Translations under genes and position numbers: made by a program
Source: JADLHS01 sp039806955
GTDB lineage: Bacteria > Verrucomicrobiota > Verrucomicrobiia > Limisphaerales > JADLHS01
Reading direction: 5' to 3'
DNA: 64,000 nucleotides
NCBI GenBank assembly: GCA_039806955.1
Contig: JBDHQI010000019.1
Coordinates: forward strand, 1-64,000
Notes under the pieces: generated by a model
Told to the model about the DNA's origin: nothing
Database searches by the model: none
The model's input: the letters and a program-made list of their open reading frames with translations, nothing else
In this document: positions 62,507 through 64,000 of the stretch, in pieces
How positions within the stretch are numbered: position 1 is the first letter of the stretch
Layout of the letters: the number at the start of each line of letters is the position of its first letter

Positions 62507-62679
62507 TTAGCGGCGGAATCGAACGAGAATCGTCATTTCAATTATCCCCACCGGTCCTGAGCAATTGCCATCAGAACGGCAAATGGATTGGTTTTCTACA
62601 CCACGCACACATCCTCAACTTTTTTGAGAAATCGGGACCGCCCCTCACGGCGCAGATTGGATGGGCGGAGTTCAGCGGT

Positions 62680-64000
62680 CTATCGTCCGCAACACTGCTT
62701 GTATTTTTTGCCGCTGCCGCACGGACAGGGATCATTGCGTCCCACCTTCGGCCCGGAACGCACGGGTTTGTTCTTTTCCACGGCCGCGGCCGCTTCACTG
62801 ACCACGTCACTGGCTTTTTCCTGGGCGGCGGCTTCACCCGCACCGCCAAAAGTGCTGGCGGTTTGATGCAGCGTCCGCTGCGGCACGTTGCGCAGAAAGT
62901 TTTCGAAGGCGGCCAGGGACGAGGCGCTGCGGAAGATGTTGTGGCAAATCTCGGTTTTGATGTTCACCATCAACTCGTCAAAAATCTTGTAGCCCTCCGT
63001 CTTGTATTCGATCAGCGGATCGAGCTGTCCATGCGCGCGCAGGCCGATGCTGTAGCGCAAGCTATCCATGTCGTACAAGTGCTCCTGCCACAGCCGGTCA
63101 ATGGCGCTCAGGATGGTATAGCGCTCCACCGCTACCAGCTTGTCCGGCTCTTCAAAACTAACCTTCAACTCGTAGGCCTTGCGAATGCTGTCGCTGATGA
63201 AATGGCACACGGCAAATTGCGCCGCGCTCAATCCGTCGTAAAGCGAACCTGAAACCGGCTCTTCGGTGCCGGATTGCGCCGCCTTGAGCAGTTCGCCCTC
63301 GGGCATGCCCAGCGGGAAGTTCGCGTTCACCCAATCCGCCAGGCCGCGCAGATTCCACTGTTCCTGGTCATAATCGCCCTTGGTGAATTGTTCCACCTTG
63401 GTAATCGTGACTTCCTCCATCACGTCCATCAACCGGTCGCGCACATCGGTGGCGTGGATGATTTCGTTGCGAAAACCATAAATCACCTCGCGCTGTTTGT
63501 TCATCACGTCGTCATATTCCAACGTGCGTTTGCGGATTTGGAAATTGTGCTGTTCCACCCGCTTTTGGGCCTGGCCGATCGAGCGGTTGAGCAAGGGATG
63601 CTCCAACTCCTGCCCTTCCTCCAGCCCGAGTTTTTCCATGTACTTGACGATGTTGCCCGCGCCGAACAACCGCATCAGATCATCTTCCAAAGAAACAAAA
63701 AAGTGTGATGAACCCGGATCGCCCTGACGCGAGCAACGACCGCGCAACTGCCGGTCAATGCGGCGGGCCTCGTGACGTTCCGTCGCCAAAACGTGCAACC
63801 CGCCCAACTCCGCCACGCCCGGACCGAGTTTAATATCCGTGCCGCGCCCCGCCATGTTCGTGGCGATGGTGATGGCGCCCCGCTGTCCGGCGCGGGCCAC
63901 GATTTCGGCTTCCTGCTGGTGATGTTTCGCGTTCAGCACCGAGTGAACCAACTTCTCCCGGTTCAGCATCTTGGAGAGCAACTCACTGACCTCGACGGAA
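62680..64000 (-). CDS. secA: preprotein translocase ATPase SecA, C-terminal part (runs off window)
   Basis: Partial: the 5' part lies beyond base 64000. The visible part holds the second nucleotide-binding half (GAITIATNMAGRGTDIKLG, ERHEARRIDRQLRGRCSRQG, DPGSSHFFVSLEDDLMRLFG), the helical scaffold and wing (YDDVMNKQREVIYGFRNEII), and a C-terminal SEC-C zinc motif RNDPCPCGSGKKYKQCC. It drives post-translational export through SecYEG. Confidence 0.95.
   Translation of the reverse strand, partial: SVEVSELLSKMLNREKLVHSVLNAKHHQQEAEIVARAGQRGAITIATNMAGRGTDIKLGPGVAELGGLHVLATERHEARRIDRQLRGRCSRQGDPGSSHFFVSLEDDLMRLFGAGNIVKYMEKLGLEEGQELEHPLLNRSIGQAQKRVEQHNFQIRKRTLEYDDVMNKQREVIYGFRNEIIHATDVRDRLMDVMEEVTITKVEQFTKGDYDQEQWNLRGLADWVNANFPLGMPEGELLKAAQSGTEEPVSGSLYDGLSAAQFAVCHFISDSIRKAYELKVSFEEPDKLVAVERYTILSAIDRLWQEHLYDMDSLRYSIGLRAHGQLDPLIEYKTEGYKIFDELMVNIKTEICHNIFRSASSLAAFENFLRNVPQRTLHQTASTFGGAGEAAAQEKASDVVSEAAAAVEKNKPVRSGPKVGRNDPCPCGSGKKYKQCCGR

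Overview
The window reads as about 64 kb of a chromosome from a GC-rich member of the PVC group, most likely Verrucomicrobiota (Limisphaerales/Pedosphaera-like). This is inferred from family content, not from rRNA. The pointers are pseudopilin-type secreted proteins, a secreted protein with three LamG/Ig units, a beta module ending in FFRLR, Tat-exported Gfo/Idh/MocA oxidoreductases, sulfatases, bacillithiol genes, and repeated palindromic elements between genes.

Layout. 1-3385: repeat-rich DNA with a 174-bp perfect tandem duplication, a pseudopilin gene, a rhodanese gene and a VapBC-type toxin-antitoxin pair lying between two identical 119-bp repeats. 3386-13321: peroxiredoxin, then the translation/RNA operon nusA-infB-rbfA-nrnA-truB-ribF-uvrD, with a terminator-like hairpin just before nusA and no rimP. 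13467-19419: small hypothetical proteins, a HEAGH membrane protein, EVE protein, YggS, lipoprotein, EamA transporter, phosphoglucomutase. 19562-25585: secreted or exported carbohydrate-related proteins. 25825-26428: a relic of a type III CRISPR cas10/cmr2 gene and REP-like hairpins.

26429-34333: a long same-strand run with touching or overlapping reading frames: DUF2911 protein, secreted PIG-L deacetylase, a 50-residue membrane microprotein, a sodium:solute symporter, a strikingly small BshC-like protein, BshB1 and BshA. The last three would make a complete bacillithiol pathway if the small BshC-like protein is the cysteine-adding enzyme. 34394-43407: ABC-2 type permease, LamG protein, xseB-dxs, a TetA-like MFS exporter, and a tiny transcription unit encoding a 54-residue protein. 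43361-45926: ZIP transporter and Fur/Zur-type regulator behind a 22-bp perfect palindrome, and a dksA-like/rpmG/rpsR operon ending in a clear terminator. 46006-49747: Ser/Thr kinase, N-carbamoylputrescine amidase, ilvD.

49846-57011: a compact locus with an XRE regulator fused to a periplasmic-binding-like sensor domain, a pseudopilin-like protein, a secreted DNRLRE protein, a P-loop NTPase, a FecBCD/MolABC-type ABC importer and a methyltransferase. It is probably a metal-oxyanion or metal-chelate uptake system; the ligand is not known. 57117-64000: SDR dehydrogenase, xylose isomerase, tRNA-Ala(CGC), a small membrane-anchored protein, pabA/trpG, a sulfatase and the 3' part of secA running off the window.

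The most interesting items are the reduced BshC in a bacillithiol operon, the microprotein coupled to the symporter, the 49.8-57.0 kb uptake locus, the Zur-box-like palindrome, and the Cas10 relic.
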